64,000 nucleotides of DNA, taken from Agarophyton chilense. Taxonomy: Eukaryota > Rhodophyta > Florideophyceae > Gracilariales > Gracilariaceae. The notes beneath the pieces are model-generated. The model saw nothing but the letters and a program-made list of their open reading frames with translations. It was not told the DNA's origin and made no database searches. Below, piece after piece: positions 20,297-30,451 of the stretch; the first letter of the stretch is position 1, and every line of letters begins with the position of its first letter. The translations under genes and the position numbers were made by a program. The stretch covers positions 62,001 through 126,000 of the forward strand of contig JARGXX010000096.1 of assembly GCA_030374765.1 (NCBI GenBank). The letters run 5' to 3'.

Positions 20297-23200
20297 ATGT
20301 CGGGTACAAAAGAAAGCCTGCTTGGGAAACTCCCAAAGTTAAAGGTACCCACCGACTACATCTTGTGGCGTCGTCGCCTTTTGGCTTTTCTCCGCCGTGA
20401 AGACCCTTTCCTGACTGGTTTGGACCCTTGCCCCGAAGGGTTCAATCTCAACAACCACACGATGAGGTCTTGGTTCGAGAAGTCCGTCAAGGCCAAGAGC
20501 ACCATCACATTGTGCCTTGGTGATTCAGCCCTTGCTCTTGTCCGCACCGTTGTCGACGATGAAGACCAAACAGCGAAAAATTTGTGGGATGAACTCCAGC
20601 GGGTGTACACAACAACAAATACCCAAGCTGTTCAAAACATCCGCCACCGCTTGGACTCCCTTTTCTACAAAGACAACGAAGACTGGAACCAGCATGTGTC
20701 AAAGTTCTTGGGAATCGTTGGAGAGCTTGCAACCTTCGACGAAGAGCTTTCTGACAAAGAAAAAGTTTCCCAACTCATCCGGAGTCTTCCCAACTCCTTT
20801 GCTCCATTAGCCATGATGTCAAACCTCACTGACGCTGGCTTTGACTCAATTGTAAACGCTGTGGAAGCGGAAGTTGCTCGTCGGAAGAACCCTCATAATC
20901 CTCAACACACACAGTCGGCAACACTATCGACACAGCCAAAGGCTAATACCGCAAACAAAGGTACGCGAGGCAACCGACGGAAAAGATCATCAATCACCAA
21001 GAACCGAAACGTGGATTGCTATTACTGCGGAAAGAAAGGTCACTTTGCAAGGGAATGTTATAAACGCAAACGTGATCTTACACATAAGCAGAGCAACAAC
21101 GGTGATAGTGAAAACCCGCACCGAAACAGAAGCGGGAACGGTTCTCACAATAGCGGTCAACAACGTAGCCAAGGTAATGGAAGCCGCCGCCAATCTAATT
21201 GGAAATCACGCTTTGCCCCAAGGGAAGGAGAGAAAGACCAGACACACAACTACGGATCTTACGTGGTGCAAAGGCATAATGATCCTCCACCTTCACCTCC
21301 ATTCAACTGTTCCTTGGCCAAGTTCAAGAGCAAAATAGCTCTACTCTTTCAACACAAAATCGATACCGCATACATTGATTCTGGGGCCACACACCATTTC
21401 TTCCACTCTAGAAAATCGTTCGTTCGATATGAGAAAATTCCTATCGAAACTGTACAAGTCGCTTCTAGTACAGCACGGCTCGTAGGAAAAGGTCACATCT
21501 GGATTCCACTCAACGAAGGAAAAATTATTGAAGCATACCATGCTCCTTCCTTTCAGTCCAACATTCTCTCAGTGGGTACACTTAGTGTAGACTATATGGT
21601 GACATTCACATCTTCGTTGAGACCATTCAATGGCTGCTTCATCATGGATCTGAGACGAAACAACGAAGTAATCTGGGAAACCGAGATAAGCCACGGACTT
21701 TACGTAATGAACCTCAAGGAAGAAGAACAGACACAAGCCATGGTGGTGGATGCCTTCAATAACAATCAAGATCTCGCTCGAGAATGGCACGCACGCACAG
21801 GCCACTTACATCCAGACCGCTACCAACAACTGGCCAAAACTATTAAGTCCGTCCCTTTCTTCCCACGAAAAACCCTGGATACACTAAACTGTGTTCCTTG
21901 TATCACTGGAAAAATGAAACGACACCCGGTAACCAGGAGATCTCGATCTGTATCTACATTAAAGCCACTTGAATTAATCCACATGGATATCTCAGGGAAG
22001 GTTACTCCATCACTTTCGGGTGCAATCTATGCCCTGGCCATCTTGGATGATTGGACCTCCAAGTCTGATGTTTACTTTCTAAAAGACAAGACTAGCACAA
22101 CGGTTCTCAAACATCTGGATTGGTACAAGCGGAGATCAGAGTTAGAGTTGAACAACTCTTGTCGCCTCAAGAATATTCGTCTGGACGGGGCAGGCGAACA
22201 CAAGAGCACAGAGTTGGATAACTTTTGTTTCGATAACGGTATCAACATGGACTACTCCCCCGCTAACGCCTCACAGAGCAACGGAGCGGCTGAAAGATTG
22301 ATCCAAGAGCATTGGACGAGGACGCGCGTATTACTGTTCGCCAGCAAGCTTCCGTTTTCATTTTGGGCTGAAGCTATGAACCACGCAAACTGGCTCAGGA
22401 ATCGTGCGCCTTCCTCACGCATACAAGGTCGGATACCAATGCTGGAGTGGGATCAAAATGTCAAAGTGGACTTCACAAATGTCCCCACCTTTGGACAACC
22501 TGGATACGCGTTCATATACCGCTCGAAGACGGCTGCGAATAAGAAGTTTCTTCCACGCTCCGTATTCGCTCACTTCCTCGGAATGCAGAGTGATGTGACA
22601 CTCCTTCGGGTTTTCGTACCGGAAAAGAATTCGGTTATTACTTGTCGAACTTTGGACTTCAAGTTACTGAACTCTTCGCCTCTTCCAAGTCTTACTTTAT
22701 TATTGGAAGGGATCTCGAGACAGCAAGAAATCGAGGAATCCACCACAACTCAATACAATGATGAGAGTCCAGATCTCGAGGAACACATGGTCACCGCGTT
22801 CACTGCAACATCGCACAACTTCCCGAACGTATGGGTCTCCAAGAAAACTGTAGAAGACCCCCATGTTCCAAGCAGTTTCAAAGATGCTTGCAAGGATCCT
22901 GGTTAGTGCGATGCAATCGACCGTGAAATGAACGCACTCACTCGACGAAACACTTGGGAACTACTTTCGCGAGAGCGCTGGATGAAACCAGTCCCCTACA
23001 CCTGGGTATTCAAAGAAAAAATGCTAGATGGTATCGGTAAAGAGTTTCTGAAGAAGGCACGCTGTTGTCTACGGGGAGACCAACAGAAGCCCTTCGTAGA
23101 CTTCGACCCGCATAACACCTATGCTCCTGTCGCCTGTCATGAGTCTCTTCGGATTCTCTTGGCCTTCGCCGCCGCCCACAACTTAATTCTGGAAGGAGCA

Positions 23201-24449
23201 GACATATCAAACGCATATCTCTATGGCAAGTTGGACATTCCCATCATCATGGAACAACCAACAACTTCCACAGGTATTCAGGAAAAGCCAGGATACGTCT
23301 GCAAACTTCTAAATTCCTTATACGGAGCAGTGCAGGCAGGCATCATATGGGGATCTCTCTTCTCGGAAACACTACTCTCTTGGAAGTTCGTCACATCTAA
23401 CCTTGACACACGGTTTTTTCTCTTCCAAGAAGACACCCGCTATCTTCTGCTCACAGTTATTGTGGACGACTGCGCATTCGCAGCAAACGATGAAAGCCTG
23501 CTCAAACATTTCAAGAGCAAACTAGCCGCAACGTTCGACGTCAAACTCTATGGCGACTTAAAGTGCTTCATAGGTTGGAATGTTGAAAGATCAGTTTCTG
23601 GAATCAAAGTTACACAGTATGGGTACGCCGTGCAACTCTTGAAAAAGTTCAACATGGAACACGCAAATGGCGTTGGTTCCCCTTTTCCGTCCTCTGCGGA
23701 TTTTTCCTCTACCACTGCAAACGATGTTACTTTATCCACAACGAAACACGCAGAATATAGGTCAGGAATTGGTGGTCTTTTGTACTTGGCTGTTTCAACT
23801 AGACCAGACCTTTCCTTTTGCGTCTCTGCCTTATCAAGGCACCTCCATAACCCATCAGAGAGACATTATGCTCTACTGAAGAGATTATTTCGGTATGTGG
23901 CTGGGACCCTAGAATATGGTCTTCATTTTCCTTCCAACACACCCATAACTCCCTCTTCACTAATTGCGTATGCTGACGCCGATTGGGGGTGGTTGTATTG
24001 AGACACGAAAATCCACTACTGGATATATAATCGTCGTCAACAACGCACCGATAATGTGCACATCGAAGCGACAAACAGTCATAGCCCTGTCTTCTACTGA
24101 AGCGGAATATGTCGCTCTTTCTACATGTGCAAAAGACATCTCCTGGATAAGGAAGTTGTTTTGGGAATTCGCACATCAGCGGCCCTGGAGCGAAGATGTA
24201 TGGTTCGAGGCAACCAAAGTTCTACTGGACAGCTCGGCCGCTGTATCATTAACAACGAACCCGAAGATTTCGGGAAGAAACAAACACATAGATATGAAAA
24301 TGCATCATGTGAGAGACTTGAACCAAGAAGAGGTAATCAAGCTCGAACGCATACCCAGACTTTATCAAGTTGCAGATATCCTGACGAAAAGTGCGTCCCT
24401 CTGTGATTTGAGGAGGATGGTCAGTCTGATATCGTTGAACTCATTCTAA
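20297..24449 (+). pseudogene. Copia-A gag-pol polyprotein
   Basis: ATG at 20297, in one frame to TAG at 22904-22906, then again to 23999, and after a +1 shift to 24449. Domains: gag residues 1-230; zinc knuckle CYYCGKKGHFARECYK near residue 240; protease DSGATHHFF near 360; GAG-pre-integrase WHARTGHLH with CVPC; integrase core with Asp in HMDISG, Asp in RLDGAGEH, Glu in NGAAERL; reverse transcriptase 22928-23990 with IVDDCAFA as the catalytic motif; RNase H to the end with SSTEAEYVAL. The shift is one extra G in the run at 23986-23990, which moves ADADWGG into the next frame. One TAG and one inserted base are the only breaks seen in 4.1 kb. Confidence 0.95.
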
Positions 24450-24876
24450 GTTTGTTCACAGAAGTTGAGCGTCTTTTACTTACCCTTGTTTTTGTTTTGT
24501 TTTGTTCAGGTTTTTAAGATTTGATACTACTGCGTTTCCCTGCGTTCTTTTGTAATCAGTTCGTCACAATCCTTCTCCATTTTCCCGAATAAGACGTTTG
24601 TTTTTTCCCACAGGGTTTTACTTCGTCTACGGTTTTAGGAGTTTACTGGTGTGGCAATTTTCTTGAATATGTATTGTTCTTTGTTATTTTCTGTTGTTTG
24701 TTTACTCAAACAATTAAGCGTGTGAAACTTGATTGCCACTACACCTTAGTATGCTGAAAGACGGTACTAAGAAGAGACTTTTTGATGTGAAGATGTCTTG
24801 CCTCTTTAAGTTTGATGATGCGAGTTGATTATGGGAAATCCTCGCCGTAGTGTGCTGAAGTCTGTAGAGCTTCGCC

Positions 24877-24887
24877 TTGAGGGGTGG
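24877..24887 (+). promoter_or_regulatory. Copia-A polypurine tract
   Basis: TTGAGGGGTGG immediately precedes the 3' LTR start TGTTG, the expected plus-strand primer position. Confidence 0.75.
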
Positions 24888-25075
24888 TGTTGACCGTTTG
24901 TGTCCTCACGCAAGGCGAAGCGAGTTTCCACAACATATGCCACGTGTGAGACACGCGAGCTCTGTCCCACAATTTGCACTGTCTAAATAAACTGGGCTGC
25001 GCCGGCGTCGAAGACACTCGACCGCCGGCGGCAACTTGCCTTGGAAGGCAGCATGAAATCCTACTGTTATCAATA
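24888..25075 (+). repeat. Copia-A 3' LTR
   Basis: Equal in length to the 5' LTR, six differences by eye, followed by the AGAAC duplication at 25076-25080. Confidence 0.93.
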
Positions 25076-25435
25076 AGAACAACCAGCAATTTATGGATTG
25101 CATGCATCTGTATTAAGGGTGTATGCCAAACCTATTTTTGGTGAGGCCAAGATTAGTGGCAACAAAAATGCACAGTTTACTTCTACGACGGCATCTACCT
25201 CTTCATCCAAGAGATTCTCAAACTGTTCCGGTGCACCTTTTTCGAAGTTTTTGTTGATGAGCGCTATTATTTTTGAGACTCTATTGACAAAGTGACAATG
25301 GATGTTGCATAATCTTACTAAGAATCATATGTCTGCGTTGGATCGTGGCACGTTAACCTCTCGTGTGGATCTAATGCTGCTTTCTGAAACTTTAAAGTTG
25401 ATTTGTTCACTGTTTTCTCTGTTTTGGAGAAGAAG
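25076..25435 (-). pseudogene. Old gypsy pol, fragment 2 (RT end to RNase H start)
   Basis: The minus strand reads FFSKTEK near 25430, then a decayed stretch, then LDEEVDAVVEVNCAFLLPL and TLNTDACNP near 25100, the TDAS start of gypsy RNase H. It lies between Gypsy-B and Copia-A and joins fragments 1 and 3 when both are removed. Confidence 0.78.
25431..25435. repeat. Gypsy-B target site duplication, left (AGAAG)
   Basis: Identical to 30452-30456. Confidence 0.9.
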
Positions 25436-25703
25436 TGTAACAAGTATTTCGTGTGGGACAGACAATAGGTCTGCAAAGGGGCGCTAAGCAAAGGAATGGT
25501 CGTAAGCGAAGGAACGGTCGTAAGCGAAGGAACGGTCGTAAGCGAAGAAACGGTCGCAATTATGAAAATTAGAGTAGGCCAAAGGTCGCAAATAGCGAAT
25601 CTGAAAGCGTATATAACGCGGGGTTTGCTTGCCTCTGCTTCAGGAGTGGACGGCATCGACCGTCAGAAGAACAGTATTCATAAAGTTAATCCCAGTTGTT
25701 GCA
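25436..25703 (+). repeat. Gypsy-B 5' LTR with 18-bp tandem repeats
   Basis: TGTAACAAG to TTGTTGCA. Contains about 3.5 units of GGAACGGTCGTAAGCGAA (25493-25560). The gag frame is open from ATG 25496 in this LTR. Confidence 0.93.
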
Positions 25704-26572
25704 CTGGTAGCATCGCTATAAACAACCAGAATGCTTCTGTGCCGAGCAACCTAACCCCTTCTGTGTCGATCAACCTGAAGCCTAATAAGCCGCAAGTCTT
25801 CAGTGGTGCACGAGACTTTCTCATCGTGAACACGTGGCTGTATAAGGTTGAACAGTACTTCAATCTTGTGCAGCTTGCCAATGCCAATGTTATCCTGTCA
25901 GATGAGAATCGGATTTCTTATGCGACTACCTTGCTCACAGAGACCGCAGCCATCTGGTGGTATACGGTTTTGAAAGCTGGTGGCGACCCGCAAAAAAGGA
26001 CAGATTTTGTTGCTGCTCTCCGTGAAGAGTTTGTTCCCAAAGATCACGAGAGACGTGCGTGGGATGCTCTTCTATCTTGCAAGCAAACAGGCTCCGTGGC
26101 TGATTACCTTTCTGGCTTCCGTAATATTGTCCTCACTATTCCGGATATGAGTCCCAGTGAAAAGTGGGATAAATTTGTAAGTGGACTACAGTCAAAGATT
26201 CAGTTTGAGGTCCGAAAGGCCAACTGTCAAGAATTTGAGGAAGCAACAAAAATAGCCATGCGAGTTGAAGCTGCCTTTTCTGACATGTCTCTACCTTCGT
26301 CTACAGCTTCTGCGTCATCTTCTACAGACAATGTGGAATCTCCAACTCCAATGGAAATAAGTAACACGCACGTTAGAAACACTACGCGTAGTAAGCAACG
26401 TCTCAAGGATATACGAAACAACGCTTGCTTCATATGCGACAATGTTGGATGTCGCCCTTGGAAACATCGTAACGGTGGCAATGGTGCGCAAGTTTCAGTG
26501 GCGAATATTGAGTCGGCTTTAGCATCAGGAGAACATGATGAAACTGTAGATCTTGATAGCTCGGAAAACTAA
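25496..26572 (+). CDS. Gypsy-B gag, frame begins inside the LTR
   Basis: The 358-codon frame opens at ATG 25496, with a second ATG at 25562, both in the 5' LTR, and runs through the primer site. No ATG occurs again until well inside the capsid-like region, so initiation in the LTR is likely, as in Ty1. Residues 4-20 are a repeat (VVSEGT, VVSEGT, VVSEET) encoded by the LTR tandem repeat. The middle shows the retrotransposon gag pattern with TAAIWWYTVL and FVPKDHERRAWDAL. A Cys-rich stretch CFICDNVGCRPWKH near residue 310 is an altered zinc knuckle without the CCHC spacing. It ends GAA AAC TAA, overlapping the -1 frame that leads to pol. Confidence 0.85.
   Translation: MVVSEGTVVSEGTVVSEETVAIMKIRVGQRSQIANLKAYITRGLLASASGVDGIDRQKNSIHKVNPSCCTGSIAINNQNASVPSNLTPSVSINLKPNKPQVFSGARDFLIVNTWLYKVEQYFNLVQLANANVILSDENRISYATTLLTETAAIWWYTVLKAGGDPQKRTDFVAALREEFVPKDHERRAWDALLSCKQTGSVADYLSGFRNIVLTIPDMSPSEKWDKFVSGLQSKIQFEVRKANCQEFEEATKIAMRVEAAFSDMSLPSSTASASSSTDNVESPTPMEISNTHVRNTTRSKQRLKDIRNNACFICDNVGCRPWKHRNGGNGAQVSVANIESALASGEHDETVDLDSSEN
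25705..25716 (+). promoter_or_regulatory. Gypsy-B primer binding site
   Basis: TGGTAGCATCGC, one base after the LTR. It would pair with a tRNA ending GCGATGCTACCA; the implied acceptor start AGC resembles initiator tRNA-Met, which is inference. Confidence 0.65.
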
Positions 26573-26586
26573 AAAGTCCTTCTAGA

Positions 26587-29500
26587 ATGAAGAAGAGCAC
26601 GTTAGAAGGATGTTTTCAATCAGACGTGTCGTTGCAGACCAAATCCACTACGGGTTCTGCTGAGCTGAATTGTGTTCCCTTGTTAGTCATAGATGGGACA
26701 TTTAATGATATTCCAGCTCGTGTATTGAAAGACGATGGTTGTACTGCTAATGTAGTTTCGCGCGAATTTGCCGGGAAACACCTCCAACAGTTGACATTCT
26801 CACCGGTTTTGGTCAACGTCAATCACTCTAAGCTAGGGTCTAATGAAATTGCCACAAAGATGATTGCAAATGGCACAATCCACATCAGCACATATTCGTA
26901 TTCTGGGAACTGGATTGTTGCCGATTGCCGCTATGACATTTTATTGGGTATGCTTTGGCACGTGGAGGAACACCCGCATGCTGATTATGTAGAGCGCTCA
27001 GTGCTAATTGGAGATCAGCTCCTGCGTGCTGCCCCGGTCGCACGTTCTACCCCCTTGCATGTTAGCAATTTGCAGGTGAAACGTTTTCGACGTCTTTTGC
27101 GTCGTCCCAAGCAGGGCGTGGAGGTCTTCCGTGCCGTTGAAGTTTGTTCCTCGCAGATGACGTCGTCTGGCGGAGCAAAGGCTCACTTATTGAATGACGG
27201 CGATGCTGACCTGCGAGAATTACTTACAGAATTTGAGACAGTCTTCCAGGAAGAATTACCTGATGGATTACCACCTAAGCGTGACGTGGATCATGCGATT
27301 GAAATCATACCTGGCAGCCCTACCCCACATCGTCCGTTGTACCAATTATCGCCTGCAGAGTTGGTCGCTGCTCGTGACTACGTGGACAAGCTCCTGCGTT
27401 CTGGTAAGATGCGGCCAAGCCGATCCCCGTATGGCTCTCCTTTGTTTTTTGTGAAAGAACCTGGACGTCCTCTGCGTGGCGTGGTTGACTATCGGGGCTT
27501 GAACCGTATCACAAAGCGCAATAATGCACCTCTGCCTCGTTGTGATGAAATGTTCGACCGGTTAGGTAAGGCTCGCTATTTTTCTAAGTTGGATCTCAAA
27601 ACCGGCTTTCATCAGATCCGACTACGACCTTCAGATATTGAGAAGACAGCCTTTAATTCAAAGTACGGTCAATTCGAATACTTAGTCATGCCGATGGGTC
27701 TTTGTAATGCTCCTGCTGAATTTCAATCGTTGATAAATCGTATCTTTTACGACTGCATTGATCGTCTTCTCGTTGTCTATATAGATGGTATCCTCATCTA
27801 TAGCAATACTAGAGAGGAACACTTGGAGCATATTCGATTGGTTTTGAGCCGTTTGAAGGAGCACCAGCTTTATGCTTCTCCGAAGAAATGCTCATTCATG
27901 AATGAGGAAGCAGAGTTTTTGGGTCTCGTTGTTGGTCGCGATGGCATCCGCGTCCATCCCCACAAAGTTGATGTCATCCGGAACTGGCCCCGTCCAATCA
28001 ATCTAACAGAGCTTCGTAGCTTCCTGGGGTTGGTTCAGTTCTTTCGTCGCTTCATCTGTAACTTCTCTGCTCGAGCAGCACCACTGTATGGGTTTCTACA
28101 GCAACGCTCCGGTCTACGTCATTGGGATGAAGTGGCTCAAGCCGCGTTCGGAGATTTGAAGGCTGCATTGATGACTGCTCCTGTGTTGGTTCCTCCAGAC
28201 TGGTCGAAACCCTTTCGCCTGCATATTGATGCTTCGCAAATAGCTGTCGGGGCCACATTGACCCAACTAGACTCTGATGGCCGTGACAGAGCTATCGCTT
28301 ACACATCGAAGAAGCTTACGCCAGCAGAACGCAACTACACTGCCAATGAAAGGGAACTTTTGGCCCTCATTTCGGCGCTTCAACGGTTTAGATGCTATCT
28401 GGAAGGTTCTACGTTTGATGTCCTGACTGACAATCAGATTGTGAAGCTTTTCTTGACTAAGAAGTCCCTTAGTCGACGTGAAGCTCGCTGGCTTGATGTC
28501 ATTGCTTCCTTTAATATTCGGGAGATTAATCTTGTTCGCGGCAAGATCCATGTACTAGGAGATTCTCTATCTCGGGTCCCGGAACGCCTCTCGATTCAAC
28601 AAGTGCAGTTTAGCATGTCGTCATCGTCGTTTTTAGACGTTCAGGAGGTTATTTGTCGTTATGAAGGGGACCAGCAATTTGGGCCTATTTTTGCCGCTTT
28701 GAAGGGCACATGGCCGGACGATCGTAAGCAGCGACGCAAGCTTGAAGAGTTGATACCATGGTTTTCTATTCGTGACGGAAGGATATATTACAAAGACAAG
28801 CTATGCGTTCCCGCTCATGCGCGTAAGGTAGTTCTTGAGCTTGCCCATGATTCCAAATTGGCCGGTCATTTTGGGCCAGCCAAGACATTAGCACGGCTTA
28901 ATGAATATCATTGGAAACATAAGGCGAAACAGGTTCGCCAGTATTGTGATGGGTGTTCGGTGTGTCAACAGCAGAAGGATTTTCAAGGCCAGATGTTAAA
29001 TGACCCAGCAGCCCTTCCTGTTCCCACCCGTCGATGGGGTCTGATGGCAACGGATTTCATTGTCAAGCTCCCCAAAACTTCACGTGGTTTCGATGCTATT
29101 TCGACTTGGGTTGACAGGCTATCCCGAAGAGTCCGGTATATTGCATGTAAGGACACTGACCAAGCCCATGATGTGGCACATTCCTTCTTTACCCATATAT
29201 TCCCCCACCATGGACTTCCGGATGATATCATTTCTGATCGCGATCCCAAATTTATATCTCAGTTCTGGGAGGAGCTTATGAAACTCTGTGGAGTTAAACT
29301 TCGCATGTCCTCGGCAAAGCATCCTCAGACTGATGGTGCCTCGGAGGTGATGAATAGAATGGTCGAGAACTATATTCGTTGTTTTTTTAACTACGACCAA
29401 GATGACTGGGACCTTTTTCTTCCCTGTGCTGAGTTTTCCTTTAACTCAGCTGTGTCTGAGGATCTGGGACTCTGCCCTTTCGAGGTAGATTTGGGGTGGA

Positions 29501-30141
29501 AGCCGCGCGGTCCATTGGATTTGGTGCTACGGAAGCCTAGCCAGCTCGAATCTTTATCTGATTTCCGCGAGCATCTACAATGCGTCTTGAAAGACGCACA
29601 ATATTCTCATCGCCTGGCAAAAGCAAAGCAGATTGCTGAATCTAGTGTTCATTACCGGAAGCCGTCATACAAAGAGGGAGATCGTGTTTGGATATCTCAT
29701 AAGTTGTTCAAAGACTCTTACAGCAATGCGCAGCAGTCTTCGAAGCTATCTGCGAGACGATATGGACCGTTTCAGATCATGGAGTTGGTTGGAAAGAATG
29801 CAGTCCGCTTGCAGCTACCATCTCATATTCGCATTCACCCGGTTGTTCATGTGTCGCACACCAAACCACATCGGGAACAACCAGCTGGCCTTGCTCAGAA
29901 AAAACGCGCTATCCCAGTTCCTGTGGATGCTAGAGCTGCCGTGCCTCTTCTTGAGGTGGATCGCATCCTTGCGCACCGTCAAAGAGGCCGAGGATACCAA
30001 TGGCTGACCCTAATGAAAAATTCAAGTACGCATGAGGCACAATGGCAACCTACACGAGCTTTTGTCGACGCTGATGGCACATTAACAGAGGCGTTTCGTA
30101 ACTATATCGTCAAGAAAAAGTTACCTACTCATTTACATTGA
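26587..30141 (+). CDS. Gypsy-B pol: PR-RT-RH-IN-chromodomain, RT active site mutated
   Basis: The 1,184-codon frame is uninterrupted from ATG 26587 and open in the same frame from 26560. Protease region has LKDDGCTANVVS, with DDG instead of the usual DSG/DTG. Reverse transcriptase runs from about residue 270 with SKLDLKTGFHQI (motif A intact) and MPMGLCNAP, but the YxDD motif reads YIDG (Gly codon 27787-27789), which should abolish polymerisation. RNase H has HIDASQIAVG and TDNQIVK. Integrase has the HHCC finger (HDSKLAGHFG, CDGCSVCQQQ), Asp in TDFIVK, Asp in ISDRDPKF, Glu in ASEVMNR, then a YGPF motif and a C-terminal chromodomain (LEVDRILAHR onward). Confidence 0.95.
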   Translation: MKKSTLEGCFQSDVSLQTKSTTGSAELNCVPLLVIDGTFNDIPARVLKDDGCTANVVSREFAGKHLQQLTFSPVLVNVNHSKLGSNEIATKMIANGTIHISTYSYSGNWIVADCRYDILLGMLWHVEEHPHADYVERSVLIGDQLLRAAPVARSTPLHVSNLQVKRFRRLLRRPKQGVEVFRAVEVCSSQMTSSGGAKAHLLNDGDADLRELLTEFETVFQEELPDGLPPKRDVDHAIEIIPGSPTPHRPLYQLSPAELVAARDYVDKLLRSGKMRPSRSPYGSPLFFVKEPGRPLRGVVDYRGLNRITKRNNAPLPRCDEMFDRLGKARYFSKLDLKTGFHQIRLRPSDIEKTAFNSKYGQFEYLVMPMGLCNAPAEFQSLINRIFYDCIDRLLVVYIDGILIYSNTREEHLEHIRLVLSRLKEHQLYASPKKCSFMNEEAEFLGLVVGRDGIRVHPHKVDVIRNWPRPINLTELRSFLGLVQFFRRFICNFSARAAPLYGFLQQRSGLRHWDEVAQAAFGDLKAALMTAPVLVPPDWSKPFRLHIDASQIAVGATLTQLDSDGRDRAIAYTSKKLTPAERNYTANERELLALISALQRFRCYLEGSTFDVLTDNQIVKLFLTKKSLSRREARWLDVIASFNIREINLVRGKIHVLGDSLSRVPERLSIQQVQFSMSSSSFLDVQEVICRYEGDQQFGPIFAALKGTWPDDRKQRRKLEELIPWFSIRDGRIYYKDKLCVPAHARKVVLELAHDSKLAGHFGPAKTLARLNEYHWKHKAKQVRQYCDGCSVCQQQKDFQGQMLNDPAALPVPTRRWGLMATDFIVKLPKTSRGFDAISTWVDRLSRRVRYIACKDTDQAHDVAHSFFTHIFPHHGLPDDIISDRDPKFISQFWEELMKLCGVKLRMSSAKHPQTDGASEVMNRMVENYIRCFFNYDQDDWDLFLPCAEFSFNSAVSEDLGLCPFEVDLGWKPRGPLDLVLRKPSQLESLSDFREHLQCVLKDAQYSHRLAKAKQIAESSVHYRKPSYKEGDRVWISHKLFKDSYSNAQQSSKLSARRYGPFQIMELVGKNAVRLQLPSHIRIHPVVHVSHTKPHREQPAGLAQKKRAIPVPVDARAAVPLLEVDRILAHRQRGRGYQWLTLMKNSSTHEAQWQPTRAFVDADGTLTEAFRNYIVKKKLPTHLH

Positions 30142-30183
30142 ATGCATTGACGCGGACGTCAATAGGAATTGGGATGATAATAG

Positions 30184-30451
30184 AGTAACAAGTATTTCGT
30201 GTGGGACAGACAATAGGTCTGCAAAGGGGCGTTAAGCAAAGGAATGGTCGTAACCGAAGGAACGGTCGTAACCGAAGAAACGGTCGTAACCGAAGAAACG
30301 GTCGCAATTATGAAAATTAGAGTAGGCCAAAGGTCGCAAATAGCGAATCTGAAAGCGTATATAACGCGGGGTTTGCTTGCCTTTGCTTCAGGAGTGGGCG
30401 GCATCGACCGTCAGAAGAACAGTATTCATAAAATTAATCCCAGTTGTTGCA
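30184..30451 (+). repeat. Gypsy-B 3' LTR
   Basis: Same length as the 5' LTR. Starts AG where the 5' LTR has TG. Tandem units read TAACC in place of TAAGC in all three full units. Confidence 0.92.

Larger units (their letters stand above)
18659..25075 (+). mobile_element. Copia-A: near-intact Ty1/copia element
   Basis: 6,417 bp between 188-bp LTRs (18659-18846, 24888-25075) and flanked by AGAAC on both sides. I count six differences between the LTRs, about 3%. It carries a leader of about 1.45 kb, one gag-pol frame with one nonsense codon and one single-base shift, and a polypurine tract before the 3' LTR. It is inserted in the RNase H region of an older minus-strand gypsy pol. The element is young relative to its surroundings but probably not autonomous. 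Confidence 0.95.
25436..30451 (+). mobile_element. Gypsy-B: complete chromovirus
   Basis: 5,016 bp between 268-bp LTRs (25436-25703 and 30184-30451), flanked by AGAAG. About nine differences separate the LTRs (around 3%), three of them in phase within a tandem repeat. Gag and pol are both open, which makes it the best-preserved coding set in the window, but the reverse transcriptase active site is altered. It is inserted into the reverse transcriptase region of the old minus-strand gypsy pol. Confidence 0.95.

Noticed and set aside
24829..25107. Minus-strand open frames across both Copia-A LTRs encoding similar short proteins
   Set aside because: They are the same LTR sequence read backwards; the repetition reflects the LTRs, not a gene.
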